From Mycolicibacterium sp. (lineage in GTDB: Bacteria; Actinomycetota; Actinomycetes; Mycobacteriales; Mycobacteriaceae), in the NCBI RefSeq assembly GCF_016462545.1, contig NZ_JAEMTA010000001.1:258668-322667 (forward strand): a stretch of 64,000 nt of DNA. Direction: 5' to 3'. The number at the start of each line of letters is the position of its first letter. The stretch's first letter is position 1. Both the position numbers and the translations under genes were made by a program. The notes under the pieces are model-generated. The model was given only the letters and a program-made list of their open reading frames with translations. It searched no databases and had not been told where the DNA came from. Shown here piece by piece: positions 9,915 through 19,517 of this stretch.

Positions 9915-11145
9915 CGAATCCGCCGCGATCGACGGCGACGGCACCGTCCTTGAGCACCAACAGGATATTCTCGGGCTTGCCGACGGATTCGATGTCGGCC
10001 AGTGGATCACCCCGTACCACCACCACGTCGGCGATCTTGCCCGCCTCGATGGTGCCGAGTTCGGCTTCCAGGCCGCACAATTCGGCCGACGTCCGCGTTC
10101 CCGCCACGATGGCCTGCATCGGCGTGAGGCCGCCGAAGCGGACCAGCAGACCCAACTCCTGAAGGTTGGTGCCGTGGTTGGGGCTCAGCCCGGCATCGGT
10201 GCCAAGTGCGATCTTGATCCCTGCGGCAGCAGACGCGGCGACGGCGTCGTGGGCCATCCGGTGCCAGCGCGCACTCTTCTCGCGGGCCGCGGCCGACACG
10301 GTGACGTCCGACAACGTCTCCAGGAGTGTGGGCACCAGGAAGATGCCCTGATCCACCATCCGCTTCCGCAACGCGTCGTCGAGCTGGTATCCGTGTTCGA
10401 TGCTCGTCACTCCCGCCTCGACGGCTGCCTCGATGCCGGCGTAGCCGATGGCGTGGGCGGCCACGCGCTTGTGTCCGTAGGCCTGCGCCTCGGCGACCAC
10501 CGCGGAGATCATCTCCCTACGCATGCCGAGCCATTCGGGTTGGTCGCTCGGTGAGGCGATGCCACCGCTGGAGGCCACCTTGATGACGTCGGCGCCCGCC
10601 GCGATGAGCTCCCGGGTGCGACGGCGGGCCTCGTCGACGCTGTCGACCAACGAACCGCCGACCAGTGGGGTCAGGTCGATGCCGGAGGGCAGATGAAAGT
10701 CGGCGTGCCCGGAGGTCTGGCTCATCATGTCGATCGCGACGAGTAGCCGCGGACCCGCCACCAATCCGTCGGCGACGGCCTGGCGCACCCCGGCGTCGAC
10801 GCCCATGAGGTCGCGGGCCGTCGTGACCCCGTTGTGCAGGGTGACCCGCAGGCGCTCGACGAGTTGAAAGTAGTGGTACGACAACGGATGTAGGACTCGG
10901 TCCAAGGGGAGGCCGCCTGAGCCGGGCAGCCCGAGGTGGACGTGGCAGTCGAAGAAGCCGGGGCAGATCGTGTTGCCTGCCAGGTCGATCCGCGTCGGCG
11001 GCGTCGCGGCCGTTGGCGTCGGAAGGTCCTTCTCGGGCCCGGCCCAGGCGATCTTTCCGTCGTCGATCAGGACGGCGGCGGACGAGACCGGAGTGCCTCC
11101 GGTGCCGTCGACGAGGGTGGCGTTGTGAAGCAGTAGCGATGGCAT
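9898..11145 (-). CDS. Amidohydrolase-family protein
   Basis: The 415-aa protein has an imidazolonepropionase/prolidase-like amidohydrolase architecture. The N-terminal beta-sandwich is LLLHNATLVDGTGG. It is followed by CPGFFDCHVHLG (the HxH metal motif), GADVIKVASSGG, a GHKRVAAHAIG block with metal His, IEHGYQLDD, and LGTDAG with the catalytic Asp. The C-terminal beta-strands close with IADVVVVRGDPL. The substrate is unknown; family members hydrolyse cyclic amides or dipeptides. I take the start at the ATG at 11143-11145 (MPSLLLHN), with GGTGAAG upstream, rather than the in-frame ATG 12 codons earlier. Confidence 0.87.
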   Translation of the reverse strand: MPSLLLHNATLVDGTGGTPVSSAAVLIDDGKIAWAGPEKDLPTPTAATPPTRIDLAGNTICPGFFDCHVHLGLPGSGGLPLDRVLHPLSYHYFQLVERLRVTLHNGVTTARDLMGVDAGVRQAVADGLVAGPRLLVAIDMMSQTSGHADFHLPSGIDLTPLVGGSLVDSVDEARRRTRELIAAGADVIKVASSGGIASPSDQPEWLGMRREMISAVVAEAQAYGHKRVAAHAIGYAGIEAAVEAGVTSIEHGYQLDDALRKRMVDQGIFLVPTLLETLSDVTVSAAAREKSARWHRMAHDAVAASAAAGIKIALGTDAGLSPNHGTNLQELGLLVRFGGLTPMQAIVAGTRTSAELCGLEAELGTIEAGKIADVVVVRGDPLADIESVGKPENILLVLKDGAVAVDRGGFVTAAA

Positions 11146-11196
11146 CGGTTCGACTTCACCAGTCGGCTCGATTCTTCGCAAGGGATTCGAGGTGGT

Positions 11197-12411
11197 TCAG
11201 CCGGTCGGCTGCCGACTCCGTAGCGGGTCTGCGTCGACGGGCACCAGTGGCAGCGCGATCAACGGGAACAACGCGCACACGGCGAACGCCAGGGGGAATC
11301 CGGCGGCGGTGATCAGTGCTCCGAATGCCGGAGGCACGATCCCCGTCGTCAGCAACTGGGTGGTGTTCTGGGTGCCGAGCGCGCGGCCACTCCAGAACGG
11401 ACCCGCGATCTCGGCGATCGCCGTGAATGCCAGCCCGTTGTCGGACACGGTGACGACGGATGCGACCACGATCAGCGCTACGGACATCGGCGAGTGGATC
11501 AGATCGGTGACGGCGAGAAGGCCCATCGCAGCGGATGCTCCGATGGCGATGGTCCGGATCGGTTGCAGCCGTGAACCGGTCATGTCGGACCACTTGCCAG
11601 CGGCGATCCGGCCCGCGGCACCGAGCACCTGTGCGACGGTGACCAACGCGCCTGCTGACACCGCCGACCATCCACGATCGGTCATCAGCCACACCAGGGT
11701 GAACGTCCAGACCAGGCTCTGTGGCGCGACGAGGAGCACCGAGACGGCATGGATGCGCCACAGTGTGGACGATCCACGATAGGGATTCGCAAGCGTGTCG
11801 GCGTGCGCCTCCGCACGCGGTGGGCGTGGTGGATCGAGTACGCCGACCACGCTGATGACCGCCGCCGCGGCGCAGACGATCGCAGGGAACATCAGGGCCG
11901 CGGTCACGCCGCGAACCTCGGCCAGCTGGGGAATCACCAACGCGCCCAAGCCAACTCCGAGAGGTGTCGCGGTCTGGCGAATCCCCATCACCAGGCCACG
12001 CTGGTGTGGAGGAAACCAACCGACCACCAGACGACCGCTGGCGGAGTTGCTGCTCGCCGCCGCCATGCCGCCGAGGAAGAGGAACACGCCGACCGTGACG
12101 AGGGAGTGCGAGAAGGCGGCGGCGAGGGCGGCGGCCGCGGTCAGCGCCGAGCCGACGGTCAACACCAGGCGTTCGCCGAATCTGTCGACGATGTAGCCCC
12201 AGGCGATCAGCGTGGTGACCATGCCGAAACTCGGCAGCGCCGACATGAGACCCGCCTCGGCGAGGTCGAGTCCGCGCTCGGTGTGCAACGTGGGAATGAG
12301 GAACGCCACACCGTTGATGAAGACATTGGCGCAGAGGGTGGCGGTGAGGGCGATCACCAGCATCGACCACCGGCGGGCCGTGCCGATCGTCGATGTCCTC
12401 ACGATTTCCAT
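11197..12411 (-). CDS. MFS transporter
   Basis: This 404-aa protein has about 12 hydrophobic segments and the MFS loop 2-3 signature in the form WGYIVDRFGERLVLTVGS. It includes a repeated RQTATPLGVGLGALVIP block in the first half. M. tuberculosis carries an MFS gene (Rv2994) at the same place between leuB and the FAA hydrolase gene, so this is probably its counterpart. The substrate is unknown. It lies 51 bp behind the amidohydrolase gene start on the same strand, and is divergent from the secreted lipase gene. Confidence 0.85.
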   Translation of the reverse strand: MEIVRTSTIGTARRWSMLVIALTATLCANVFINGVAFLIPTLHTERGLDLAEAGLMSALPSFGMVTTLIAWGYIVDRFGERLVLTVGSALTAAAALAAAFSHSLVTVGVFLFLGGMAAASSNSASGRLVVGWFPPHQRGLVMGIRQTATPLGVGLGALVIPQLAEVRGVTAALMFPAIVCAAAAVISVVGVLDPPRPPRAEAHADTLANPYRGSSTLWRIHAVSVLLVAPQSLVWTFTLVWLMTDRGWSAVSAGALVTVAQVLGAAGRIAAGKWSDMTGSRLQPIRTIAIGASAAMGLLAVTDLIHSPMSVALIVVASVVTVSDNGLAFTAIAEIAGPFWSGRALGTQNTTQLLTTGIVPPAFGALITAAGFPLAFAVCALFPLIALPLVPVDADPLRSRQPTG

Positions 12412-12478
12412 GGTGGCACGTGAATCTCAACATGCTAAATTTCAATCCCACGATGTGGAACCAGCGCACCGGGGCCGC

Positions 12479-12484
12479 TACCGT
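12479..12484 (+). promoter_or_regulatory. -10 element giving a leaderless lipase transcript
   Basis: TACCGT ends 6 nt before the ATG of the secreted lipase gene (12491), which lacks an upstream Shine-Dalgarno sequence. Inferred. Confidence 0.4.
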
Positions 12485-12490
12485 GGACTC

Positions 12491-13687
12491 ATGAGATTCA
12501 CCCGACCCGCAGGTGTGCTCGTGACGACATTGGTGGCCGTGATGGGCGCCGTCGCGGGGCCGGCCGTCGCCCACGCCGAAACGCCGAACTGGTCGGGAAT
12601 CGACGCGAGGAACTACGGCGGCGACATCCCCGCGCCGGGGCACCTCATCACCGAGGCGCCGCTGGATCCGGCGTTGTCCATCGATGGTGCTGCGCGCGCC
12701 GAGCGGATCCTGTATTCGACCGTGGACCAACACGGCGCGCCCGCCGTCAGCACCGCGGCTGTGTTCGTGCCGAAGGGCGTTGCGCCGCAGGGTGGTTGGC
12801 CGATCATCGCCTGGGCGCACGGGACGGTCGGCCTCGGCGACGACTGCACGCCCTCGGCATTGCCGCGAAGCGCACGGGACGACGAGTATCTGTCCCACTG
12901 GCTCGATCAGGGTTATGTGGTCGTCGGCTCCGACTACGTCGGTCTGGGCACTCCGGGGCTGATGAGCTATCTCAACGGTGAGTCCACCGCACGGGCAATC
13001 GTGGACTCGGTGATCGCCGTGCACGATACCGATCTGCCGCTCTCGCCCCGGTGGGCGATCGTCGGACAGTCCCAAGGCGGCGCCGCGGCCGTGAATAGCG
13101 CCCACCGCGCGACCGAGTTGAGCCGTGGAACCGGTCTGGACTACCGCGGTGTGGTGGCCACCGGCACTCCGGCGAACATCGAGGACATCGTGAAGCGCGC
13201 CGGGCCCGACATGGCGCTGCCCCCCGGTCTCGGTCCCGCAGCCAACAGCTACACCGCCTACATCCTGGCCGGATTCTCCGAAGCTCGCCCCGATCTCGAC
13301 GTCGACCGCGTCTTGACCCCCGCCGGTCGGGCGGCGGTGCAGCAGGCCGAGACGTTGTGCAAGCCCGAGTTGGACGAGGCGCTGGCCGCGATGACCCCAA
13401 CCCAGTTCTTCGCCGCGCCCATCTCCGACCTGCCGGGTGTGGACGACGCGCTGGATCGCTACATGGGCACCCCCGTGGCCGGTTACGACAGACCTGTCTT
13501 CCTCGGCGTCGGTCTACTCGACCGCGACGTGCCACCGTCGTCGACACTGACCTTCTACGACGAACTGACGGCCAACGACCAACCCGTCGAGCTGAGGGTG
13601 TATCCGGATGCGGATCACAGCGGCGCCGTGCTCGCCTCGCTTCCCGACTCGACCCCGTTCCTCCGGAATGCATTCGAGCGAAACTGA
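12491..13687 (+). CDS. Secreted lipase (LIP family)
   Basis: The 398-aa protein begins with a Sec signal peptide (MRFTRPAGVLVTTLVAVMGA, cleavage likely after AVAHA). An alpha/beta-hydrolase domain of the secretory-lipase type follows. The nucleophile Ser is in WAIVGQSQGGAAAV. The Asp is probably in LGVGLLDRDVPPSS, and the His in VYPDADHSGAV near the C-terminus. These proteins hydrolyse acyl or triacylglycerol esters outside the cell. The gene is monocistronic, followed by a convergent terminator. I rejected an upstream in-frame start because it would overlap the divergent MFS promoter and remove the signal peptide from the N-terminus. Confidence 0.85.
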   Translation: MRFTRPAGVLVTTLVAVMGAVAGPAVAHAETPNWSGIDARNYGGDIPAPGHLITEAPLDPALSIDGAARAERILYSTVDQHGAPAVSTAAVFVPKGVAPQGGWPIIAWAHGTVGLGDDCTPSALPRSARDDEYLSHWLDQGYVVVGSDYVGLGTPGLMSYLNGESTARAIVDSVIAVHDTDLPLSPRWAIVGQSQGGAAAVNSAHRATELSRGTGLDYRGVVATGTPANIEDIVKRAGPDMALPPGLGPAANSYTAYILAGFSEARPDLDVDRVLTPAGRAAVQQAETLCKPELDEALAAMTPTQFFAAPISDLPGVDDALDRYMGTPVAGYDRPVFLGVGLLDRDVPPSSTLTFYDELTANDQPVELRVYPDADHSGAVLASLPDSTPFLRNAFERN

Positions 13688-13699
13688 TTGCGTGACAAT

Positions 13700-13741
13700 C
13701 AGATACCCCTCCGTCGCGCCGAGGCGAGGGAGGGGCATCTG
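13700..13741. terminator. Convergent terminator hairpin
   Basis: CAGAT (13700-13704) pairs with ATCTG (13737-13741), and CCCCTCC with GGAGGGG inside, around a GC-rich loop. It lies between the convergent lipase and GjpA-like genes, so it can act on both. Confidence 0.7.
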
Positions 13742-13752
13742 CGGGTGAATCG

Positions 13753-15204
13753 TCAGCTCGCGTCTGAGCCCGTCGAGCCCGAGGACGCGTCCTTCTTCGG
13801 CTCTCCGGCCTTCTTGGCCGAGTCATTGGAGGTCGAGGACGGCTTGGCGGCCGAGGCCGGCCTGCTGGACTCGCTCGCGCCGTTCGAGGTCGACGAGGAA
13901 ACAGACGTCGACGTTTCGCCGGCCTCCGACGACGTGGGACTCGACGTCTTGGGGCTCGACGTCTTGGGGCTCGACGTCTTGGGTGTCGAGGTCTGAGACG
14001 TCGACGTCTTCGGTGTCGACGTCTTCGGTGTCGAGGCCGAGGCGCTCTCCGGCGTCGAGTTCGACGTCGTGTCACTGGCGGCGTTCGTCGCGCTGCCGGT
14101 GGACGTATCGCTCGTCGTCGATTCCGTCGCCGCATTCGAAGTCGCCCCCGAAGTCGCGGTGGCGACCGCAGGCCCGTCGGGCGCGGCGGCGACCGGTTCG
14201 GTCGCCACGGACTCAGGTTCGGTGGTGCTGGCCGCCGCTTCGACGGGGGTCGTCTCGGCAGTCTTCGCCGGCTGGTTGGGGGTCGTGGTCTCCGAGGGTG
14301 CGGCCGATAGGCTGACCAGCTTCGACGCCGTGGGCAGCGCTGCCGCCGCACTCACTGCCGGTTCCGCCACACTCACCGGCGGTGCAGGCGCACCCAAGGC
14401 CTGCGCGATGGTGTCCCGCGCGTTGAGCACCGCCGCTATCAGGCCACCGGCGAAGCCGGCGCCGGGGCTAAGAATCCCGACGGTGTTCGCAGGGGCGTAT
14501 CCGTTGAGGAACGCATTGGTGAGTGCGGCGGGGGCGTTGATGAGCGCGCTCACCGCACCCACCAGATCTCCCGCCCGCAAGGCGTCGACAACGGCTTGAC
14601 CGGTATCGCCAAACGAGTAGACGACGCCCGCCAATGGAGAAATCGCGGCAAGTCCGACGGGTAGCAAGACATTCGGAATGGCAGTGACTACGTTTGCGAA
14701 ATTCTGGACGGTGTCGGAGATGATTGTTGGAAGCGAAAGAAGGCTTATAGCGGGAGCGAGAATTAGTCCGACTCCAGCTTGAAAGAGCGTCGTCACTGCC
14801 GCACTGAATTGGCCTGCCGCGAATTGCTGAGCGGCTGTGAGGGCCGCAGTTGGAAGCGCGGTGACCTGCCCGACGAGGCCGCCTGCGGTATTTGCCAGTG
14901 CGTTCGACAGGGTCGTTGCGTTCGCCAACTGGTTCGCGAGTATCTGCTGCAGGATGGGTGCCGGATCGTTCTGGAACTGCTGTCCCAGCGCTGCGACGTT
15001 GGCGAATGTCGTCTGAACGACCTGTGCCCACTCGGTGATCGGGTTGGCCAGAGCGGCGAGCTGGACGGCCGCCGACGACACGTGGATCGTGGGCAGGTGG
15101 ACTTCCGGCGGCGGTACCGAGATCGGTGCGGCGACGATGGCGCTCGCGCCGACGATCGCCACTCCGGTGGCGATGTATGAACGGACAGCTACGTGCACTG
15201 GCAT
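13753..15204 (-). CDS. Secreted Ala-rich surface protein, GjpA/porin-like
   Basis: This 483-aa protein has an N-terminal signal or anchor (SYIATGVAIVGASAIVAAPI). A roughly 250-residue Ala/Val-rich domain with amphipathic and hydrophobic helices follows (AVQLAALANPITEWAQVVQ and LILAPAISLLSLP). The C-terminal third is a low-complexity Ser/Thr/Pro/Lys tail with KTS-containing repeats. Mycobacteria and Gordonia have families of such proteins, annotated variously as outer-membrane porin GjpA or PE-PGRS-like; no PE motif is present here. The gene has a strong Shine-Dalgarno sequence (GAGGAGAG) just before the ATG. Its function is not established. The tail may span or attach to the cell wall. Confidence 0.75.
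   Translation of the reverse strand: MPVHVAVRSYIATGVAIVGASAIVAAPISVPPPEVHLPTIHVSSAAVQLAALANPITEWAQVVQTTFANVAALGQQFQNDPAPILQQILANQLANATTLSNALANTAGGLVGQVTALPTAALTAAQQFAAGQFSAAVTTLFQAGVGLILAPAISLLSLPTIISDTVQNFANVVTAIPNVLLPVGLAAISPLAGVVYSFGDTGQAVVDALRAGDLVGAVSALINAPAALTNAFLNGYAPANTVGILSPGAGFAGGLIAAVLNARDTIAQALGAPAPPVSVAEPAVSAAAALPTASKLVSLSAAPSETTTPNQPAKTAETTPVEAAASTTEPESVATEPVAAAPDGPAVATATSGATSNAATESTTSDTSTGSATNAASDTTSNSTPESASASTPKTSTPKTSTSQTSTPKTSSPKTSSPKTSSPTSSEAGETSTSVSSSTSNGASESSRPASAAKPSSTSNDSAKKAGEPKKDASSGSTGSDAS
13937..14034. repeat. 15-bp tandem repeats coding a KTS-rich tail
   Basis: A 15-bp unit containing TCGACGTCTT is repeated about six times, with point variants. On the minus strand it encodes pentapeptides of the type S/T-P-K-T-S in the tail of the GjpA-like protein. 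Repeats of this kind change copy number easily. Confidence 0.8.
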
Positions 15205-15673
15205 TTCTCTCCTCGAATCGAACGTCCTGACTCACGGGACCGTAGCGGAACTTACCGGTGAGTAAGTGGTGAATGGAGAAGCAAATCTTCGCGTCGAATC
15301 GGCCGCCGGCAATGGCGCGTCAATGCAATTGATGGCGGTGAAGTTGCTATTCATCCCAGCGGTTTGTGTCATGGGCTAACTACCGATGTCGCGGCGGCGG
15401 CAGAGCGCTCGGGGAGTGACCCTACTCGTCGGTAAGGTAGTCGACTTTGCTGCTCCTGACGCAGAGGTAAATTCTGCGTAAACCGCAGTGCGTGAGGACT
15501 CTGGCTACGTTTGCAGCAGGTGCCCAATACGGATTCCTGCATGTCGTGGCGCGTCATGCCGCCGTGGCAACGTCAGTACGCCGACTGTCAGAAGTTGTCT
15601 GCAGGGGCGCGCGCCGACGAGGCGTTCGCGACGTCATGTAGGCGGCGGCCCGGGGTGTCCTAGGCTGTGAAAA
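15205..15673. other. 469-bp intergenic region, no convincing gene
   Basis: I see no credible coding region here. The left end holds the 5' region of the GjpA-like gene. A near-palindrome CTTACCGGTGAGTAAG is at 15251-15266, resembling a TetR-type site. A 7-bp hairpin (ACGCAGA/TCTGCGT) lies at 15459-15479. The right end has the promoter of the FAA hydrolase gene. Local composition is more AT-rich around 15260-15370. Confidence 0.5.
15661..15666 (+). promoter_or_regulatory. -10 element giving a leaderless FAA-hydrolase/gltX transcript
   Basis: TAGGCT ends 7 nt before the ATG at 15674. There is no Shine-Dalgarno sequence; the bases before the ATG are TGTGAAAA. Inferred. Confidence 0.5.
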
Positions 15674-16456
15674 ATGCGCCTCGGTCGAATTGCCAGCCCA
15701 GACGGGGTCGCCTTCGTGAGCATCGAAGGCGATCCAGCTTCAGACGCGGTCGCCCGCGAGATCGCCGAGCACCCGTTCGGCAACCCCACCTTCACCGGCC
15801 GGTCGTGGCCGCTGGCCGACGTCCGCCTTCTCGCGCCGATCCTGGCCAGCAAGGTCGTCTGCATGGGCAAGAACTACGCCGCCCACGCCGCGGAAATGGG
15901 CGGGGAAGCGCCCGAGGATCCGGTGATCTTCCTCAAACCCAACACCGCGATCATCGGACCCAACGTGCCGATTCAGCTTCCAGCAGACGCCCATCCGGTG
16001 CACCACGAGGGGGAGCTGGCCGCCGTCATCGGCAGACCGTGCAAGGACGTGCCTGCGTCGAAGGCCGCCGAGAACATCCTTGGGTACACCATCGCCAACG
16101 ACGTGTCCGCGCGCGATCAACAGAAGAAGGATGGCCAGTGGATGCGGGCGAAGGGGCATGACACCTTCTGTCCGGTCGGTCCGTGGATCGATACCGACGT
16201 GAACCCGTTCGACCTCGACATCCGCACCGAGGTGAACGGTCAGGTTCGCCAGAGCAGCAACACATCGCTGATGATCCACGACATCGGCGCCATCATCGAG
16301 TGGGCGTCGGCCGTGATGACCCTGCTGCCGGGTGACCTGATCCTCACCGGAACGCCCGAGGGCGTCGGCCCCATCGAGGACGGGGACACGGTGAGCATCA
16401 CCATCGAGGGCATTGGAACGCTCACCAATCCCGTTGTGCGCAAGGGAAAGTCATGA
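15674..16456 (+). CDS. Fumarylacetoacetate hydrolase-family protein
   Basis: The 260-aa protein matches the FAH superfamily, whose members cleave or decarboxylate 2-oxo-diacids in aromatic or amino-acid catabolism. It has the FAH core: [16 protein letters not shown], the metal-binding acid residues in [25 protein letters not shown], and [16 protein letters not shown]. It is the counterpart of M. tuberculosis Rv2993c, which also precedes gltX. The actual substrate is unknown. Its stop overlaps the gltX start by 4 bp (ATGA), so it shares the gltX transcript. Confidence 0.92.
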   Translation: MRLGRIASPDGVAFVSIEGDPASDAVAREIAEHPFGNPTFTGRSWPLADVRLLAPILASKVVCMGKNYAAHAAEMGGEAPEDPVIFLKPNTAIIGPNVPIQLPADAHPVHHEGELAAVIGRPCKDVPASKAAENILGYTIANDVSARDQQKKDGQWMRAKGHDTFCPVGPWIDTDVNPFDLDIRTEVNGQVRQSSNTSLMIHDIGAIIEWASAVMTLLPGDLILTGTPEGVGPIEDGDTVSITIEGIGTLTNPVVRKGKS

Positions 16457-17931
16457 CATCACCGACTTCTGAGGTACGGGTTCGGTTCTGCCCATCACCG
16501 ACGGGAACCCCCCACGTCGGGCTGGTGCGCACGGCACTGTTCAACTGGGCCTACGCGCGTCACACCGGCGGCACCTTCGTCTTTCGCATCGAAGACACCG
16601 ACGCCGCCCGCGACAGCGCGGAGAGCTACGCCGCCATCCTCGATGCGCTGCGCTGGCTCGGGCTCGACTGGGATGAGGGCCCCGAGGTCGGCGGCCCGCA
16701 CGCGCCGTACCGACAGTCGGAACGCAGTGAGATCTACCGCGACGTCGTCGCCCGGCTACTCGCCGCGGGCGAGGTCTACGAGGCGTACTCCACGGCCGAG
16801 GAGGTCGAGGCGCGCCACGTCGCCGCGGGTCGAAATCCGAAGCTGGGCTACGACAATCACGACCGCACGCTCACCGACGCCGAGCGGGCCGGGTTCATCG
16901 CCGAGGGGCGCAAGCCGGTACTGCGGTTGCGGATGCCCGACGAGGACCTGACGTGGAACGACCTGGTTCGTGGGCCGACGACGTTCGCCGCGGGCACGGT
17001 GCCGGACTTCGCCATCACGCGCGGTAGCGGAGATCCGTTGTACACCTTGGTCAACCCCGTCGACGACGCCCTCATGAAGATCACCCACGTGCTTCGCGGC
17101 GAGGACATCCTCCCGTCGACCCCTCGGCAGATCGCGCTCTATCGAGCACTCATGCGGATCGGTGTCGCCGATCGGGTACCCGAATTCGCACATCTGCCAA
17201 GTGTTCTCGGTGACGGCAACAAGAAGCTCTCCAAGCGCGACCCGCAGTCGAATCTCTTCCTGCACCGCGACCGCGGCTTCATTCCCGAAGGTCTACTGAA
17301 CTATCTCGCCCTGCTGGGCTGGGGCATCGCCGACGACCACGACCTGTTCAGCCTCGACGAGATGGTGGCGGCCTTCGACGTCAAGGACGTCAACTCCAAT
17401 CCCGCCCGCTTCGACCAGAAGAAGGCCGACGCGATCAACGCCGAACACATCCGCATGCTCGACCCCGGCGATTTCACCGCGCGCCTGCGCGACTACTTCG
17501 TCGCCCACGGCCACGACACGGGACTGGACGACGCCGGCTTCGCCACCGCGGCCGAACTGGTGCAGACGCGCGTCGTCGTGCTCGGTGATGCGTGGGAGTT
17601 GTTGAAGTTCCTCGACGACGGGTCCTATGCGCTCGACGAGAAGTCCGCGGCCAAGGAGTTGCGCAGCGAGGCGCTACCGGTGCTCGACGCGACGCTCGCC
17701 GCATTGGGGACAGTGGGCGAGTGGACCACCTCGAACATCGAGGCGGCGCTCAAGACGGCCCTGCTGGAGACCCTCGAGCTCAAGCCGCGCAAGGCCTTCG
17801 GTCCGATCCGGGTGGCCGTCACCGGCGCCTCGGTCAGCCCCCCGCTGTTCGAGTCGATGGAACTGCTGGGCCGCGACCGCAGTGTGGACCGGTTGCGACG
17901 GGCTCGTGACCACGCCGCCGCGGAGGCGTGA
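16453..17931 (+). CDS. gltX: Glutamyl-tRNA synthetase
   Basis: The 492-aa class I aminoacyl-tRNA synthetase charges tRNA-Glu. In bacteria without GlnRS, including mycobacteria, it also charges tRNA-Gln with Glu for later amidation. The HIGH-like motif is HVGL at residues 21-24, after FCPSPTGTP, and the KMSKS-like loop is KLSKR at 258-262. Its C-terminal anticodon-binding helical domain is complete. It overlaps the FAA hydrolase gene by 4 bp. tRNA-Gln and tRNA-Glu genes lie just downstream, putting the enzyme beside its substrates. Confidence 0.97.
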   Translation: MTSPTSEVRVRFCPSPTGTPHVGLVRTALFNWAYARHTGGTFVFRIEDTDAARDSAESYAAILDALRWLGLDWDEGPEVGGPHAPYRQSERSEIYRDVVARLLAAGEVYEAYSTAEEVEARHVAAGRNPKLGYDNHDRTLTDAERAGFIAEGRKPVLRLRMPDEDLTWNDLVRGPTTFAAGTVPDFAITRGSGDPLYTLVNPVDDALMKITHVLRGEDILPSTPRQIALYRALMRIGVADRVPEFAHLPSVLGDGNKKLSKRDPQSNLFLHRDRGFIPEGLLNYLALLGWGIADDHDLFSLDEMVAAFDVKDVNSNPARFDQKKADAINAEHIRMLDPGDFTARLRDYFVAHGHDTGLDDAGFATAAELVQTRVVVLGDAWELLKFLDDGSYALDEKSAAKELRSEALPVLDATLAALGTVGEWTTSNIEAALKTALLETLELKPRKAFGPIRVAVTGASVSPPLFESMELLGRDRSVDRLRRARDHAAAEA

Positions 17932-18049
17932 ATTCGGGCGCTGAAATCTTTGGTAGTGTGCTCGACGGTCGAAGAAAGCAACGACTGGTTCGCGCCAGTA
18001 GATGTTCGACCGGCGACAAGCCCGTGACCAGCGGTTATGGGCCGCCAAT

Positions 18050-18121
18050 GGGGTATGGTGTAATTGGCAACACAGCGGTTTCTGGTACCGCCATTCTAGG
18101 TTCGAGTCCTGGTACCCCAGC
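18050..18121 (+). tRNA. tRNA-Gln (anticodon CTG)
   Basis: The 72-nt cloverleaf has acceptor arms TGGGGTA (18050-18056) and TACCCCA (18114-18120), and discriminator G. The anticodon stem GCGGT/ACCGC encloses the loop TTCTGGT, giving anticodon CTG. The T arm contains GGTTCGAGTCC. CCA is not encoded. Confidence 0.95.
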
Positions 18122-18218
18122 GGAGATGAGCGCTTGCGCGAAGAACATCGAGCGTGAGCCGAGTGATTAGGTCAGTCTTCACGGGCTGAGCTATGCTCAT
18201 CGTCCGGATTGAGTTCTA

Positions 18219-18291
18219 GCCCCCGTCGTCTAGCGGCCTAGGACGCCGCCCTCTCACGGCGGTAGCGTGGGTTCGAATCCCATCGGGGGTA
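18219..18291 (+). tRNA. tRNA-Glu (anticodon CTC)
   Basis: The 73-nt cloverleaf has acceptor arms GCCCCCG and CGGGGGT, with a G-T pair at the end. The anticodon stem CCGCC/GGCGG encloses the loop CTCTCAC, giving anticodon CTC, and the T arm contains GGTTCGAATCC. An encoded CCA follows at 18292-18294. Confidence 0.96.
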
Positions 18292-18300
18292 CCAAGGGGT

Positions 18301-19512
18301 CTACAGAAATCCCATGTGGTGACGACTGGTTCCCACCGCGGGGCCAGGATCGGTGCGCAGCGTGCCGGCCAGCAGTTCGGAATAGACGTCCCGAAAGTCC
18401 GTGGTGGTCTTCAGGTCACCGTCGGTCAGATCGGTGAGGCTCGGATCGTCACCGTAGAACCCGCCCTTGACAGGTTGGCCGAGTATCAGCACGGGACCCG
18501 ACGTGCCGTGGTCGGTGCCCTGTGACGCGTTCGCCGCGACGCGTCGGCCGAACTCCGAGTAGACCATCACCACGACGTTCTTGCCGTAGACGTTTGAGTG
18601 CATCTGCCGCACGAACGGTGCGACCGCGTCATCGACCTTCTGCAGCAACTGCTGCTGCGTGCCGCGTTCGTCGGCATGGGTGTCGAATCCGGAGAGCTGC
18701 ACCATGTACACCTGGGTCGGAACGGCCGCGCGCACGCACGTGGCGACCAACTCAAGGTCCTTGGCCAACTGATTGACACTCGCGCCCGGGACCGATCCCG
18801 GTTGGAACCTTTCCGTGAACTGCTGGAACGTACCGTCCGTCTGGTCGCTCGCGCGGTAGGAGGCGCAGACGTTCGCCATGGCCCGGGTGTCGGACGGATC
18901 ATCGGAACCAAGGGCGGCCAGCGTGGCATTCCAGTCCGCCGGCACCGACGGGATGGCGGCGGAAAGTGCGGCCGCGGCGTGCCTTTCGCCGACGGCCATC
19001 GGCATGAGCACCGCGCCGATGTTGACCGCACGCAGCGGATCGTCACCGGTGGCGTCGAGCCAGCGGCCGATCCATCCGGTGGGGACGGGTCGTTCCGGCG
19101 ACGCGGTCTGCCAGATGTCCATCGAGCGGAAGTGACTGTGGTCCTGATTCGGGTACCCCACGCCGCGGACGATGGCGAGTTGCTTGCTCTGCCAGAGGCT
19201 CGACAGCCCGGTGAGCGCCGGATTCAACCCGTACGACGCATCGAGGGGCAGTGTCTCCGACGGTGCGTACGACAGATCGGGACGGGAATCGTGATAGGCG
19301 TTGTCTGCGAGCGGGATCACGGTGCTGAGTCCGTCGTTGCCGCCATAGAGCGTGACGATCACGAGAATGCCGTGGTCGGCCTTCATCGGCCGTTCGCGAC
19401 CGGCATCCAGTAGCTGGGGCAGCGTGATTCCGACGGCGCCGGCCACGCCGACGGCGCCAACTCCCGCGCTGGCGATCAGGAACTTGCGGCGATTGATCTC
19501 TGGCATCGGCAT
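18301..19512 (-). CDS. DUF1501 protein, Tat-exported
   Basis: The 403-aa protein starts with a clear twin-arginine signal (INRRKFLIASAGVGAVGVAGAVG). It continues with the DUF1501 domain, which has an alkaline-phosphatase-like fold: LVIVTLYGGNDGLSTVIPL, then NQDHSHFRSMDIWQTA, LSGFDTHADE and EFGRRVAANASQGTDHGTSGP, the last with conserved Asp/His. Function in bacteria is not settled. It is always found beside a DUF1800 gene, as here (5 bp downstream of it). The start is the ATG at 19510-19512; a second ATG two codons later is equally possible. Confidence 0.88.
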   Translation of the reverse strand: MPMPEINRRKFLIASAGVGAVGVAGAVGITLPQLLDAGRERPMKADHGILVIVTLYGGNDGLSTVIPLADNAYHDSRPDLSYAPSETLPLDASYGLNPALTGLSSLWQSKQLAIVRGVGYPNQDHSHFRSMDIWQTASPERPVPTGWIGRWLDATGDDPLRAVNIGAVLMPMAVGERHAAAALSAAIPSVPADWNATLAALGSDDPSDTRAMANVCASYRASDQTDGTFQQFTERFQPGSVPGASVNQLAKDLELVATCVRAAVPTQVYMVQLSGFDTHADERGTQQQLLQKVDDAVAPFVRQMHSNVYGKNVVVMVYSEFGRRVAANASQGTDHGTSGPVLILGQPVKGGFYGDDPSLTDLTDGDLKTTTDFRDVYSELLAGTLRTDPGPAVGTSRHHMGFL

Positions 19513-19517
19513 GACCG

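Noticed and set aside
11156..13105. 649-aa minus-strand open frame spanning the MFS gene and the lipase gene
   Set aside because: It is another frame of the real MFS gene extended across the divergent promoter, with a composition typical of a shadow.
13937..14034. CRISPR array
   Set aside because: The repeats are contiguous 15-bp coding units without unique spacers, and no cas genes are present.
13753..15204. PE/PPE or PE_PGRS family membership of the surface protein
   Set aside because: There is no PE or PPE N-terminal motif and no GGAGG-type repeats. The resemblance is only low complexity.
18122..18218. A third tRNA or small RNA between the two tRNA genes
   Set aside because: No cloverleaf or terminator is visible in the 97 bp.
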